Part shown: in pieces, positions 34,858-46,230 of the stretch | Numbering within the stretch: the stretch's first letter is position 1 | Layout of the letters: the number at the start of each line of letters is the position of its first letter | Origin: Hirsutella rhossiliensis | Lineage: Eukaryota; Ascomycota; Sordariomycetes; Hypocreales; Ophiocordycipitaceae | Reading direction: 5' to 3' | Length of the DNA: 64,000 bases | NCBI RefSeq assembly: GCF_020360975.1 | Contig: NW_025408676.1 | Coordinates: 3,007,675 to 3,071,674 of the forward strand | Notes under the pieces: generated by a model | Database searches by the model: none | The model's input: the letters and a program-made list of their open reading frames with translations, nothing else | What the model was told of the DNA's origin: nothing | Program-made: the position numbers and the translations under genes

Positions 34858-37400
34858 TCATGGAAGGAAGAATGTCTTGTTGCCGCCCTGCAACGGAGCC
34901 GTCGAGGGGCCGGCATCCTGCATGTCGACGTCTTGCGCTGCCGTGTCTTGGCTGGGGCAGGCGAATGGTGCCTTGCCTGCCCGATATTCCAGCCTGGCGC
35001 TCGACGGTCGTTCGGGATCATCTTCGAGGACGCGCTGCTGAAGCGAGAGTGGGCGCTCATACTGCTTTTCTTCTGGCGGAGAAAAAGACCAGACCTGCAA
35101 CGCGTTAGTCATAGAGTCTGCGGCGCTGCAGCCTGGCACTACTCACCTCCATCACGGTCCGACCGTGTCTCAGAGCCAGCGCGACGCACTTTTCCTCTTC
35201 AAACGCCACTCGCCACACCGCCTCGCCCTGGGCAATCAGCTCGCGCACGAGGTGCCCAGTCTTCAAATCCCAAATCTTGACCCGACCGTCGCTACCGCCG
35301 CTGACGACACGAGTATCGTCAAACTGCAGGCTGGTGACACTGTTGTCATGAGCGGCAAGCCGGTGAATCGGGCACATCCTCTCCAGCGACCAGACTCGGA
35401 CAGACCCGTCGGATCCTCCAGTCACCAGAGTGTCTCCCGCATCTGCAACTGACCGACGAGGGACGTGTGGCCCTGGAGAATGGCCAGGCACTCCCTGCGA
35501 TGATTGTCAGTAAACTTGGTATCAGATAAGACCCGGAGAGGCAGAAAGGACGTCACGAGACGGCTTACCCAGTCGTAGGATCCCACACCCGCACATTCGT
35601 ATCCAAGCTGCCCGTTACCACTCTTTTGCCGTCGAAGGCGATGGCGTAGATCTGGCTGAAATGGCCTTGCAATGTCTGCAGACAGCGACCCTCCGAGATG
35701 CTCCATACCCGAGCAAAGGTGTCGTAGCTCCCGGAAACGACAATGTCCCCCTTGATCTCCAGGCATCGAACACTTGACTGGTGCCCGACGAGCACGTTTC
35801 TGCAGAGTCCCGTTCGGATGTCCCAGATTCGGAGGGTGGTGTCTCGCGATCCGGAGATGGCGGTGTTTGCATCTGCCATTTTGAGGCATCGGACCGTCGA
35901 GGTGTGCCCGCGGAGGGTATGCAAACAGGCTCTATGCACGCATAAGCTTCCGGTGAACCTTGCCATGGCCAAGGTCATCAACCTACCCGTCTTGAGATCC
36001 CACACACGCACGTCGCGGTCACAGCCGCCGCTGACCATGGTGTCTTCCCACGGGACCATGGCCCAGACCCCATCACGTGGCCTTGGAGGATGCGCTGGAG
36101 TCGCCCTCGGTGTCGAAGACGTGGATCTTGGCGTTATCCAGGGCCACGATGATGTACTTGGGAGTTAGATGCAGGCTGGTGACGACGCCGCCTCTTGCGT
36201 GATGTTTCTGTGCACGCTAGTTCCGCGCGAGCGCCATGCCGCCTCCACCAGATAGCGTTGCTTGAAGTGAGACTTGTAGGTTCGCAGCTTCGGCCTCTCG
36301 GTCGTGCCGTCAAAGCTACGGGACCCTGACGGGTGGCTGGAAAATGGGGGGTGGGAGCCGGGAAAGCTGTTGCTGACCGTCATCTCCGTGTCCATGTTGC
36401 AGGAGTCAAGGCGTTAGATTTCATCAGGATAGGCGATAGTGAGTTGACTTCTGATAGCCGACGGCCGTAGTCGTGCTTGACGCAGAGGTTCTTCCATGTC
36501 ATGTCGTCGCCAAGGAGATCCCGCCACCGCTTGAGACCTGTGACGCGCGAGCCAGGACTTTGGGGTCGTCGACAAAGGACAAAATCTAGGCACTGGATTA
36601 GACGGTGACGCCAAAGGTATGCGGAGAGGTAGGGGCTTCTCACCTCAGGCATAGCTCGTCGGGCAAGCTAGTAAAGGGATCCTTCTTCAAGAGCGGGCTG
36701 ACAAATTGATGGACGAAACTCAGCTGCGGGCTGGTGCAGAGGTTGAGGAGGTCTGCTAATATCCGTGTCCGCTGCGGCCCCGAGCAGCCCTTAAAGTGCT
36801 GGCGGACCTTGGAAAGGAAGAAGTCTTCGTCGTCGGCGGCGTCGCTCCAGTCGGGCTGGCAATGTGCAGGACCGGGGAAGCGGCGGGCGTGGGGCGGCGG
36901 CGGAGAACCCGTCAGCTGCTGGTCGTAGTCGGCGGCAGGCGGGCATGCTTAGTTGGGGCCCCGCAGTTGGCGCTGCTGGGGCAGCTTCTCCAAGCGCTGG
37001 CTCATGGCCGAGTTGTTGGTGTTGAGGGCGAGCTCGTCGCTGAGGAGGCTACTCTCCTCTGGGAGAAGCTCATGGTCGCTCGTAGCCGGCCATGACCTGG
37101 CCTCTCGACGTCGATGATGTGTCGCAGCGACGGGCGAGGCAGTCGGGAATGGCGGCGGCGAGTGCACGATGCTTGGGGAGCCGTCGTCGATGACTTGGAG
37201 AGCGAACCGGGCGCCGACGTCAGCAGCGCCTAAAGCGAGCCCAGAGCGGGTCACGTCAGCTCTTGTACAGGGCGCGGCAGAACGCGCCCACGACTTGAGG
37301 AGCGATGCAGGAGGCAGAGTATTTGGACGCTGGTTGGTATTGAGGAGGCTTGCATGTGGTGTCTTCGGGCCGGAAGGCAAGCGAGCAAGACGTAGACGGT
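34858..37400 (-). CDS. F-box / WD40 protein, Cdc4-Pop1-FBXW7 type
   Basis: Likely substrate receptor of an SCF ubiquitin ligase. The N-terminal region (about 36,700-37,400) includes FLSKVRQHFKGCSGPQRTRI and LCTSPQLSFVHQF. The F-box follows at about 36,480-36,690 (DPFTSLPDELCLR, split by an intron, then DDPKVLARASQV and WRDLLGDDMTWKNLCVKHDY). At least seven WD40 repeats follow between about 36,110 and 35,150, for example LVSGGCDRDVRVWD-like, SGSRDTTLRIWDIRTG, SGSYDTFARVWSISEG, TGSLDTNVRVWDPTTG and SGGSDGRVKIWDLKTG. The last exon (34,858-35,110) joins as VMEV-WSFSPPEE. The frame breaks inside the F-box and near 36,060, which look like assembly indels. The start is uncertain; a 5' exon between 36,950 and 37,480 is likely. 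Confidence 0.88.
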
Positions 37401-37479
37401 CATGGATGGAGAGGAGGGGGACGAGGCGCTAACGGAAAGGCATACCTGTAGCCGCAAGTGGCATGGGGCGGGCAAGATC

Positions 37480-40400
37480 AGGAGACGGCCCTAAAGTGAG
37501 AGCAGACGCCGCGTGGGGGGCCAGGGAGGGGGGGCAGAGGATGAAAACGGCACAAGCTTGAAGCACCCTTTTCTTGTTCTGTTCCCCTGGCAAACGGTGA
37601 GCCCGGGCGCGAAGTGGACGACGGGTGGGCCAGCGATTGACGGCGATGTACGAAGAGAGAGTGAAGGGATGGGGCAAGGTTTGACTTTGCGCGGCAAAGG
37701 CCCCGTACTTTGTAGAGAAAGCCCCGTTCGCTAGGCTGGCGAGCAAGACGGCGCGAGGAGCAGGTGAGGATGTGGATGGGGAGGGATGAATGAGAAGGCG
37801 GGGAGGAGGAGCGAGGAGGAGGAGGCGCGCGCAGCCAAGATGCGATCAATCGATCGTCGGTTGAGATGATGGGAAGCGAGTGAGCGTGAGTTGAGCGAGC
37901 AAAGGTGAGAGAAGGCGAGGAGGAGTGGAGGAGCAGCAGGGGCTCTGGGGCTGGGGGCTGGGGGCTGGGCGCGGTACCGGTGTGGGTGGATGGGTCCACG
38001 GGAGGAATGGGCTATTTAGGCTCTGAAGAGCACTGACGAGTGACGGCCCGGGGGAGTGCAGTGGGTTGTGCAGCACAGCGGACAGCGGGTTTTAGCAGTG
38101 CATCAAATCTCACGGGGGGGAGAGACAGCAGCGTGCGGGGGCCTCTTGGCGTCCCGTGCTCGCAGTGCGGAGTATGTACCTGCCGCCTGTTCAGAAGGGG
38201 GCGTGCACTGTACATGTGCCGGTACAGTACGTGCCGCACCGGCTGGCTGTCTTCAAGTCATGGATTTACGGCAGGCCAAAAAGCACTGCTAAGCGCACTG
38301 AAGATGGCGGTAGACATGACTCGGCCGGCATCGGCACAAAAGCAAGCAATTCCGTTTATTTATTGGGGTTTTGGCTCGCAGAAGAGCAAACAGCGCGGCG
38401 GCGTTAGCACCATGGCGGCAAAGAAGAAGGAAAAATGGCCCGTGCCAGCGGGCAGCGCAGCGGCTGGGCGGCTCTGAACAGCTGGCGGCGGCGGCTGCCG
38501 TTCCCGCCGTGCATCTGCATGCAACCTCCGCCGGCGGGACAGTGTCAAGGTTGCGGTCAAGGCACTGTATTTACCGCAGAACCGGCCGACACGCTGGGCA
38601 CACGGATATGGCGGGGACTCTTTGGCAGCAGGCGCGTGCTACCGTGCAGCAGAGATGGGTCTTTCCAACCTCCAAGATTTCCTAGCAATTAGCAGTCAAA
38701 TTGGCGTCGATTGGTGTCCCAGAACGTCAGTTCGGAATTGAGAGTGTCGTCCGTCGTGGGTGTGATTAGTAGACTGGGTACGCGCACAGTGTGGCTGCCG
38801 GGCAGAATCTCCACCGCACGAGTGCGCGTACAGTGCGATAGCTGCCTTCCACTCGATGCCTGAACCATGTCTATTGACCTGGAAGTGGATGTGATAAAAT
38901 ATCCGTCAACAACGCAGAATACACAGACATGTCGCCAAGCTGCAGCGGCACCACAAGTACCCAGCATCCGCGGCGCCCGGCCGGTGAGAGCACCTGGTGC
39001 TGTAGACGCGCACCCTCATGCATCATCCGTCCAGACGTTGCATCTTGGGCTGCAGAAGCCGGCAAATTACAGTACCCAACTCTTTGCTTCTTTCGATTCC
39101 ACATCCGGCAAGGAGACTTGGGCCAGGCACCATTTGGCCAAAGATAGGGGCCGGGGGAGGGGCCGGGGGAGGAGCCGGGCGGCTGCTGTCGAGCGAGATG
39201 CGATCAAGGTCGGCGCCCTCTTCTCGCGTCATGCTCGACAGCAAATCGGTACTACAGTATTATCACTTGCACAGAGTACAGTAAGGTAGGTAGGTACTTA
39301 CCTGGCCCGTGGGCAGATCAGTACCCTGAATGTACGTCGAGACTGACCTCGTACGAGCTGCCAAGTGCTCGGCATCGGAGGATTGGCTGAGCACGGGATC
39401 GCCGCCATGCTGCCAAGCAGGTATGTGTGTAATTATATTCTGGACTGTATTTGCAGCAGGCGGCGGTTGGACGGCGGGAGCAAGCATGCCGGCGTAGACC
39501 AGGTCATGGGAGATGGCCGACGATTCTCGAGACGTGTCAGTCTCTGCTGTCCGTCAGTCCGCCTGCACCGTCCCCGTATAACAAGGCTCCAGCAAAGCAC
39601 CTCGGCCGCAGGTGGCGCTGCACCCGGATGCGCCTGACAGCAGCTGGGCTGACAATGGGTTCAGTTCTCGTCCATCACGCCCCTCGTCTCACGAGCCCCG
39701 TCATCCGCCGCCGCCGGCTCCCACATGTCTTACGTCTCAACTCCCTTTGCCAGCTGGCTCGGCTTGTCTGGAGACACCACGCTTCTTTCCCCCCACCTCT
39801 TTCTTCGGACCGCAGCACCCTCTGGGCTTTACATGTAGCACGACGTGCAGCTGACGACGGACTGTGCGACGCATGGGCGATACTTTGGCTCTCGTGCTCT
39901 GTACGAGACAGTGAGCATAGTTACGTACCGCCGTTGCCGTTTCTATTTCGGGCGTACCGGCGGGTGCGGGCGGGCACTGACTGACCAAGCACAGGACGAT
40001 AAATGGCCGTTTCGCGCTTTGTATCCGCGCCTCTTTGCACAAGCCCGGAATACGTACCTACCACTCACCCTTCCATCATCCGTCGACCAAGTCAGGCGCC
40101 GCCTGAATGCAGTCGAAGCGGCAGACCGTCGGGGCACGAGTAATGGGCGCCACAAACGCTCAGTCCGGTGAGCCGAGACGAGGGCGCATGGGCCCTGACT
40201 TGAAACACCTGACCTCTGCACCGGCCTTTGTCCACCAGCGAGCAACGACGGCGCATGGCCAGGCAGCAAGGGCCCATGACCAATGTACTGGATCATCCAG
40301 GTACCCGCGGTGAACCAGTGGTATTTTGCTCAAGAGTCGTCCTCCAGCCGAAACACCCTACGCAGGGCCACCGTTATCGTAGGTGCCGCCGTCGAGATTC

Positions 40401-40491
40401 GAGCAACGGCCTCGCCATGCATCCCCCATGCTAGATACCATGCCAGCATGTCAAAAATCCATCCCCCTCCCCCTCATCGCGTAAAGGACCA
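37480..40491. other. Long intergenic region upstream of the F-box gene
   Basis: About 3 kb with many short overlapping frames on both strands but no domain or convincing exon. It contains pyrimidine/purine-skewed promoter-like stretches near 37,750-37,990, a GTACAGTAC palindrome at 38,222-38,230, and a G-rich run at 39,147-39,180. It probably holds the 5' UTR and promoter of the F-box gene and the 3' flank of the ZIP gene. Confidence 0.45.
39147..39180 (+). repeat. G-rich tandem run, possible G-quadruplex
   Basis: Repeats of GGGGCCGGGGGA occur almost twice in a row followed by GGAGCCGGG. Four or more G-runs of three or longer lie within about 34 bases. It sits in an intergenic region. Confidence 0.6.
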
Positions 40492-41908
40492 TCAATGATG
40501 ATGACCAAACTGTGTGAGCAGAGGCAGAAACATGCCCGCCACCGTGGCAAGCGTGTCGCGCATCTGGGGACCCTTTGGTTTCCGCTGGTTGGCCGAGGCC
40601 CCCTCGACGTACCCGTTGGCTCCTGAGCCGTGGTCGTGGCTGTGCGATGTCCCGTCCTCTTCCATGGCATGCATGGCGACATATCTTGTGCATCGTTAGC
40701 ATACACATGCCAGTACAGCAGAGACCAACCCTTGGACTCACAAAAAGGTGCCGCCCGAGAAAAGCAGCAACATGCCCGTCCACCACTGCCCCTGGGCATC
40801 CCCGAGGTCATCGCCACCGAGCAGCTTGATCAAGAGCCACGTCGCCAGCGCGCCCACCGGAGCGGCCATGCTGAAGACAATCAGATGGCCTCTGGCCGCC
40901 CGCTTCGACAGTCCCTGTCGGAGAAGCACCGATGTCAGGCCAAAGGCGGCCGGGGCCTTGTGGATCATGATGGCAATAAAGATGATGAGCCCGAGCTTCA
41001 TGTTGACGTTGCCGACGATGCGCCCATGGCAATGCCGTCAGCCGCCGCGTGAATCACCAAGCCAATGGTAGTCGCCAGGCTGCGAGCCCGCCGGGGCGTC
41101 GGCGTCAGGAGCCGAGGAACCCGTCGGCCTCGTCGTCAGCCAGGGCCCCGTCCACCCCTAGACTGTCGAGGCTCATGTGCGTCGTCTGGGGCCCGGATTG
41201 GAAAGTCTCCGTCGCGTGCCTGGGCAGCCTGTCAATGAGGAACATGAGGACGAATCCCAGAACCATGGAGAAGCCAACTTCAAACGCCGGAATCTCTGCG
41301 TGGCCTTGCTCGCCGTGCTTGTCCCCGTCTCGCTCGGGAGCCCCCGGCGCATTTGCGGATGAGTCGGAGTCGCGCGTGTCCTGCGTCAATTCCGTAGACT
41401 CGGACGCAGCTCGAGAAATGATAATATTCGAGAGGGCGTGCTCATGCTCGAGCTCATCGCCCACCATGTCTCGTCGTAGATCGATGCTCGCTGCGGGAGC
41501 CAAGGTGGGCTCATATCGCTCCTCGATCGCTAGTTTCACGGCGCCCTTTGCGCAAGACTCCGTGCGCGATGGGCGTGGGACGACGAAGCCGGCGTAACGG
41601 CCGCTTGGATGCCCTCTGGTATGATGACGATGAGGGAAGTCCCTACGAGGACCTGACGCCGATGCTCGAGATGAGACGTAGCTGCGAATGCGACAGCGTC
41701 ATGGACAGCGGCAAGGCTCCGGCAAGGAACGAGCTGTGAGGAAAATAGTCAGCGCGCTGCATCGGCGGTCTCGATGCGATTGTTCGTACGCCAATGCCAT
41801 GACCACCTGTAGACAACTGTCAGCCAAGCAAGCTCCGTGCGCAATGTCAGAATCGGTCTGGGGATCAAGACTGACGCATAACGACAGGAGCAGAAAGATG
41901 CCAGCCAT
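40492..41908 (-). CDS. ZIP family metal transporter, ZIP9/Atx2 type
   Basis: Multi-pass membrane protein that moves zinc (or manganese) towards the cytosol, probably from the Golgi as in yeast Atx2 and animal SLC39A9. The start at 41,908 gives MAGIFLLLSL. Small exons then join as VVMALASFLAGALPLSM across a GTACGA...CAG intron, leading into LSHSQLRLISSIGV and SLIVIIPEGI. A long cytosolic loop with acidic/His-containing sequence covers about 41,110-41,540. The next helices show EVGFSMVLGFVLMFLIDRL, then HAAADGIAMG (the metal-binding HxxxxG signature of ZIP helix IV), LIIFIAIMIHKAPAAFGL (helix V) and FSGGTFL. The last exon includes the His tract SHSHDHGSG and ends at 40,492. Frame breaks occur near 41,030 and 41,600. 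Divergent from the next gene. Confidence 0.87.
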
Positions 41909-42640
41909 GATGGCTGCGAGGCCGAGGCCAGCAACGACTGGCGCGGGAGAGCAATTGCGTTGCCGGCTCGACTATTCGCACGACATGGCCGCTCCAGTAG
42001 CGCTCGGGCGGAGTAGTTGCTGTCTGTCTGTTACACGGCTCCCGATGGAGAGGGGGGAGGGTTGGTTCTCCTGCAGCAGGGAGATTTGAGAGGCCGGACG
42101 GGATGGAGGAGGTTCGCCGAAGCGATCCAAGCTTTTGCACAACGTGGACAAAAAAGGGTAAGGTGAGGTACCTGATGCAAGGTACCGCGCCTCCTGATGC
42201 CTTATCGATTCGTTTCCGACTGGCTTCAGGCCTTTAATGGGTGCTCCGTAGCTCTACATAAGAAGCGGTTAGATAGTACATCATTTGGAAAGTACCTCTA
42301 CTTACACTCTTCTCCTTCTAACAAGGACCTTGCACAGGCCAAAGTTGAGTACCGCCTGGCACTTGCACAGAGAGCGGGTACTTGCAGAATATACAAGTAC
42401 ACTCCGCCTTCGTGCTGAGATGCCCTGCTAAAAATTCGCCCTCCAACTTCAGCCTCGTCACTGCCGCCCATCGAGGGTCTCTTCTCCAACGCATGTGCGC
42501 CCACCCTCCTGCTGGCAGGCAGCCACACTCTGTAACGACCGTTGCTCTGCGAATCACCCCCCGGGGCCTCTTCAAACCCTTGTGCTTGGCCTTGTTGTCC
42601 CTTCCTCACCGCCGGATCCTCGGAGGATGAAGGTCGCGAC
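41909..42640. promoter_or_regulatory. Divergent promoter region, ZIP transporter / NFKBIL1-like gene
   Basis: About 730 bases between two outward-facing starts. I see no zinc-response element that I could name. Small open frames here are unremarkable. Confidence 0.35.
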
Positions 42641-43713
42641 ATGAGCTACTTACTCTCATCCCCAAACAGGCACCATGTTCTCTCATCTATCAATCCGACG
42701 CCGCCTGCCGGGTCACGTCATACGACCAGCAGACACACCGCGGACTCTGAGCGCGAGCGGCCCAAGGTCACCCCGGTCACCCCAACGGAACCCAAGCAGC
42801 CCGAGGATCACGATGAGAACCCGCTGCGTCCGAGATCGTCGCGCCTCAAGCTCAAGACTTCTAGGCGACGACATCGCTCCGAACCCGCCGCCCGACCGGG
42901 ATGAGGACCTGAACGAAGCTACCTCGTCCCACGAGTCAGGCAGCCACCATCGTCGCCATGGCCACCGCCATGGCCGACGGCACAGATCTGCGTCCCGAGG
43001 CGACTCCCGAGATCCCCGGCCCGCCACCGCTCGATCCGGAAACGGCTTTTCGCGAGTCCCTCTTCGACGCCATGGCCGACGACGAGGCAGCCTCGTACTG
43101 GGAGCACGTCTACGGCCAGCCCATCCACGTCTACCCCAACGAAAAGGTCGGCCCCCAGGGCGAGTTGGAGCGTATGACCGACGACGAGTACGCGGCCTAC
43201 GTGCGACAAAAAATGTTTGAGAAGACGCACGCTGGGCTCCTCGAGGAAAATGCCCGCCGCGAGGAGCAGCGCAAGCGCAGGGAGCGCCAGCGGCAGGACA
43301 GGCGCCGCGAGCAGGACGAGCACGCGCGCCGCAGCCGCAAGCTCCAGGACGACGTAGAGCTGAGCCTGCGCCGCGGCGAGGCACGCAAGCTGCGCAAGGA
43401 ATGGGATGGCCTCTGGGCAGACTACGCCGACGGCTGGGCGGCGTGGATGGCCAACTGGCTGGCTGCCGTGGCCGGTCAAAGGGGGCGGCGCAAGGACATC
43501 ACGGAGGAGGATGTCCGGACGTTTTTCGTCCAGGGCTTCAACCTCCAGGCAGTCGGGGAGCGGGCCTTTGCCGCCCAGCTCAAGGAGGAGCGCGTCCGCT
43601 GGCACCCGGACAAGATCCAACAGCGCCTTGGCGGCGTGGTGGACAGCGACGTCATGAGGGATGTGACGGCCATGTTCCAAATCATCGACCGACTCTGGGG
43701 GCAGACACGATAA
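42641..43713 (+). CDS. NFKBIL1-like protein (IkBL C-terminal type)
   Basis: The N-terminus MSYLLSSPNRHHV leads into a Pro/Arg/His-rich disordered part. The C-terminal two thirds are a long charged helix (EENARREEQRKRRERQRQDR and onward, about residues 110-175) followed by a conserved end: RTFFVQGFNLQ, then EERVRWHPDKIQQRLGG and VTAMFQIIDRLWG. The RWHPDK-x-QQRxGG motif is typical of NF-kappa-B inhibitor-like protein 1, in animals a nuclear protein linked to RNA processing. No ankyrin repeats are seen, as in fungal members. The reading uses three frames, with breaks near 42,890 and 42,985 inside the low-complexity part, probably assembly indels. From 42,958 to 43,713 the frame is clean. Confidence 0.72.
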
Positions 43714-44079
43714 CAACCCGTCTGCAGGGACGGCTCGCTTCCGAGATGACATCACGGCCAAGGTAATTGGAGTTCGGGCTATTGTGCCTATATATGATAA
43801 GATACCCTTTCCTTGAATCAATCAAAACGTCTTAAGACTTGCGAGGTTTCACAACAGGGAGCGGATAGAGACGACATGGCCGAGTATTCGCGTGCGTGCT
43901 GAAGTTGCTTTCAATTGACGCCATCAAACCATACCTAACGCCATTCCCATAGCAGTACTTCCATAACTTCGTTTCACACCTCTCTTTGGTGGAAACTCAC
44001 ATATCAATGCAACAATGATTCCGACATGGCTGCTGGCCTCGTGAAGAACCATGGGTATTATCCATTCCTTTGCCATCCG
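43714..44079. other. 3' spacer between convergent genes
   Basis: About 370 bases between two facing stop codons. AT-rich with no gene seen. Confidence 0.45.
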
Positions 44080-44795
44080 TCACATATGGTTCTTGCTAGG
44101 CCTCGCCACTTCATTCCCAACCCAACCTGACCATGGCACCTGGTTGGTCGAGTTGGTTGGAGTCCTCCGTGCAGGCATGTCAAAGTTGGCAAACATGGCC
44201 GCGCCACCCATGAGGGCACCCATGGCGACGGCGGCCGTGGGCCCGGGACCGTGTGCACCGGCTCCGGGGCTGTCGGTGGCGCGGCTGGCGACGCTGCTAG
44301 TGGCCCTCGCGACGCTCTCGGTAACCTTGCTGAGCTCTGCGCTGATGCTGCTGCGGACCGAGACGTCGGTCTCGGTGGCAAGGCGCTGGCTGATGCTCGA
44401 GGCCTTGGCGAGGGCCTCACTGCTGGCGCGGGCAATGTCGGAGCCGAGCTGGGCGGTGCGGGTGGCGACGAAGCTGGAGGCGTCACCGACGAGCTTGGTG
44501 CCGGCGGAGCGGCCGTCCGAGTAGGCGTTGGCGACGGTAGAGGCAGCGCCGTTGACAAACGTCTCGGCGCGCGAGACGGCACCATCGACAAAGGTGCTCA
44601 CTTGGTTGATGATGTCTTGCTGGGCTCGGGGTGGCCTGCACATGAGGTCAGTTTGCATGCCGGTTTGCGACGAGGCGAGGGTTATGGAGTGGAGGACAGA
44701 GAAGGCAGAGTGAGGGGCACGGATGCAGGCAGAGGAGAGGATTCATACCTGGACAGCCGCGCCAAGGCGACAACAGCGAGGTTGGAGAACTTCAT
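44080..44795 (-). CDS. Small Ala/Ser-rich protein, possibly secreted
   Basis: Two exons joined across GTATGA...CAG: MKFSNLAVVALARLSR from 44,795, then PPRAQQDIINQVSTF onward. The product is about 205 residues. The first 16 residues resemble a short signal peptide (basic n-region, hydrophobic core). The body is Ala/Ser/Thr-rich and probably helical, with repeated sequence of the type VSRAETFVNGAASTVANAYS. A hydrophobic patch, AAVAMGALMGGAAMFANF, lies near the C-terminus and might be a membrane or GPI-type anchor region; the tail after it could come from a frame error. I recognise no family. Secretion is an inference. Confidence 0.55.
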
Positions 44796-46230
44796 GTTGA
44801 CGAATTGTTCTTGAGCGGGTTGGATTAGAGAGGTGTGGGAATGCTTTGATAGATAATGGTGATGGATGCTCGCGGGGACCAGAACGGACGCTGAAGAAGC
44901 GAAGACGAGCTCGGAGGGGAATGCTGAATGGATATATATATATATATATATATACATGTGATCCCTTGCACGGGCAGGAACAAGAGCGGCCAGAGCCTCC
45001 TTCTACGCAGCCGAGACAGTACTGTACATGGCTCGGGGAGCCGCGCCGGACCGCGGATGACGGTTGGCCGGATCGCCTCGCAGGTGCTGTACAGTACGAA
45101 GGTACTCTATGCATACCTTGTTTGCTTGGGCTCCGTAATCCCCAAAGGCCCCACCATGCAGGCGGCGCAGTCCGCAGCTAGTGCGTGCGAGACGAGACAG
45201 GTACCGGTACATGTCGGTGTACATGTCGGTGGGCTGCCTCCTGTTTGCATGGACGCGCAACGCTGTCGTCTGCGGCGTGGAGAGGCGAATATTAGTTTGG
45301 GCCTCTCCACGCTGAATCAATGTACATAGGTACAGTACTGTACAGAGAAGGGCACCCACGGTTGCTGGGTGACGCACTGGCGGGCGAGGATGATCAGCGT
45401 GGATAAACCGAGTGCACTCCAGGAAAGCCAATCACAGCACGCCGTTGGGCCTGCCGAGTGGGGACGGAGCACAATGACGCTGCTCCGACCAACTGCTGCC
45501 AGTGCCCAGAGCTTGGCGCGACGGAATGCTCGAGCAAGTCGGACATCATGTCGGGCGAGTGATTCGACTTTGCACGGCTCTGCATGCCTTGGACAGTTGC
45601 AACCAAGGCTGTGTGCTGTTACAGCCTGGTTTTTAGGCTCCTCGGCCAATGTCTGGTTCTATTTTTGGACTGAGATGCTGTTAATGCTGCTCATCACCAA
45701 GGTGGATGGGGGAATGCGACCACGCTTGGCACCTGCGTCCATCTGCAAACCCATCTCTGTACCGGTACTTGGTTGACTCCAGGGCAGCTGTGCCGGGGCC
45801 CACTGACTTTTCAGCTTCGCCCAGGTCGAAACAGGAAGCAGCTGCCGCTGCTGCCGCCATGAGAGCTGAGCGCTGACGGAAGACGCCACTACGCCTTTGT
45901 GGCGCGCGACTCCGTTTGCTGCTGAGCCACACGTTAGTCGCGTCATTGCGTACGGAGTTGCAGTAATACTGTACTGTACAGTACATATCCGCCGGCCCTT
46001 TCCCAAAGGGTCAATCTCTGGTACGTACATGGACAGTTGCGTGGGTACCTGGTAGGTAATGTGCAATTTCGCTCCGCCTATGCCGCCTTTGAATTTTCAT
46101 ATATTGCGTCTACCGCGATGAACCGCGTTCGAAAGCCAAACGTCTGCTTGAGGTGGTCGGTCGGTAGGGATGTGTACGCGTACCACCGTCGCCGAGTTCG
46201 CCTTGAATTCTGTGCTGACGACAGACAGTC
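44796..46230. other. Intergenic region with repeated GTACAGTAC palindromes
   Basis: About 1.4 kb with no recognised gene. It holds the (TA)n run and several palindromes built on TGTAC/GTACA: 45,016-45,025, 45,089-45,097, 45,330-45,343 and 45,971-45,984, plus a direct repeat of GTACATGTCGGT near 45,207-45,230. Confidence 0.6.
44932..44954. repeat. (TA)n microsatellite
   Basis: An uninterrupted TA dinucleotide run about 140 bases upstream of the start of the Ala/Ser-rich gene. Confidence 0.95.
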
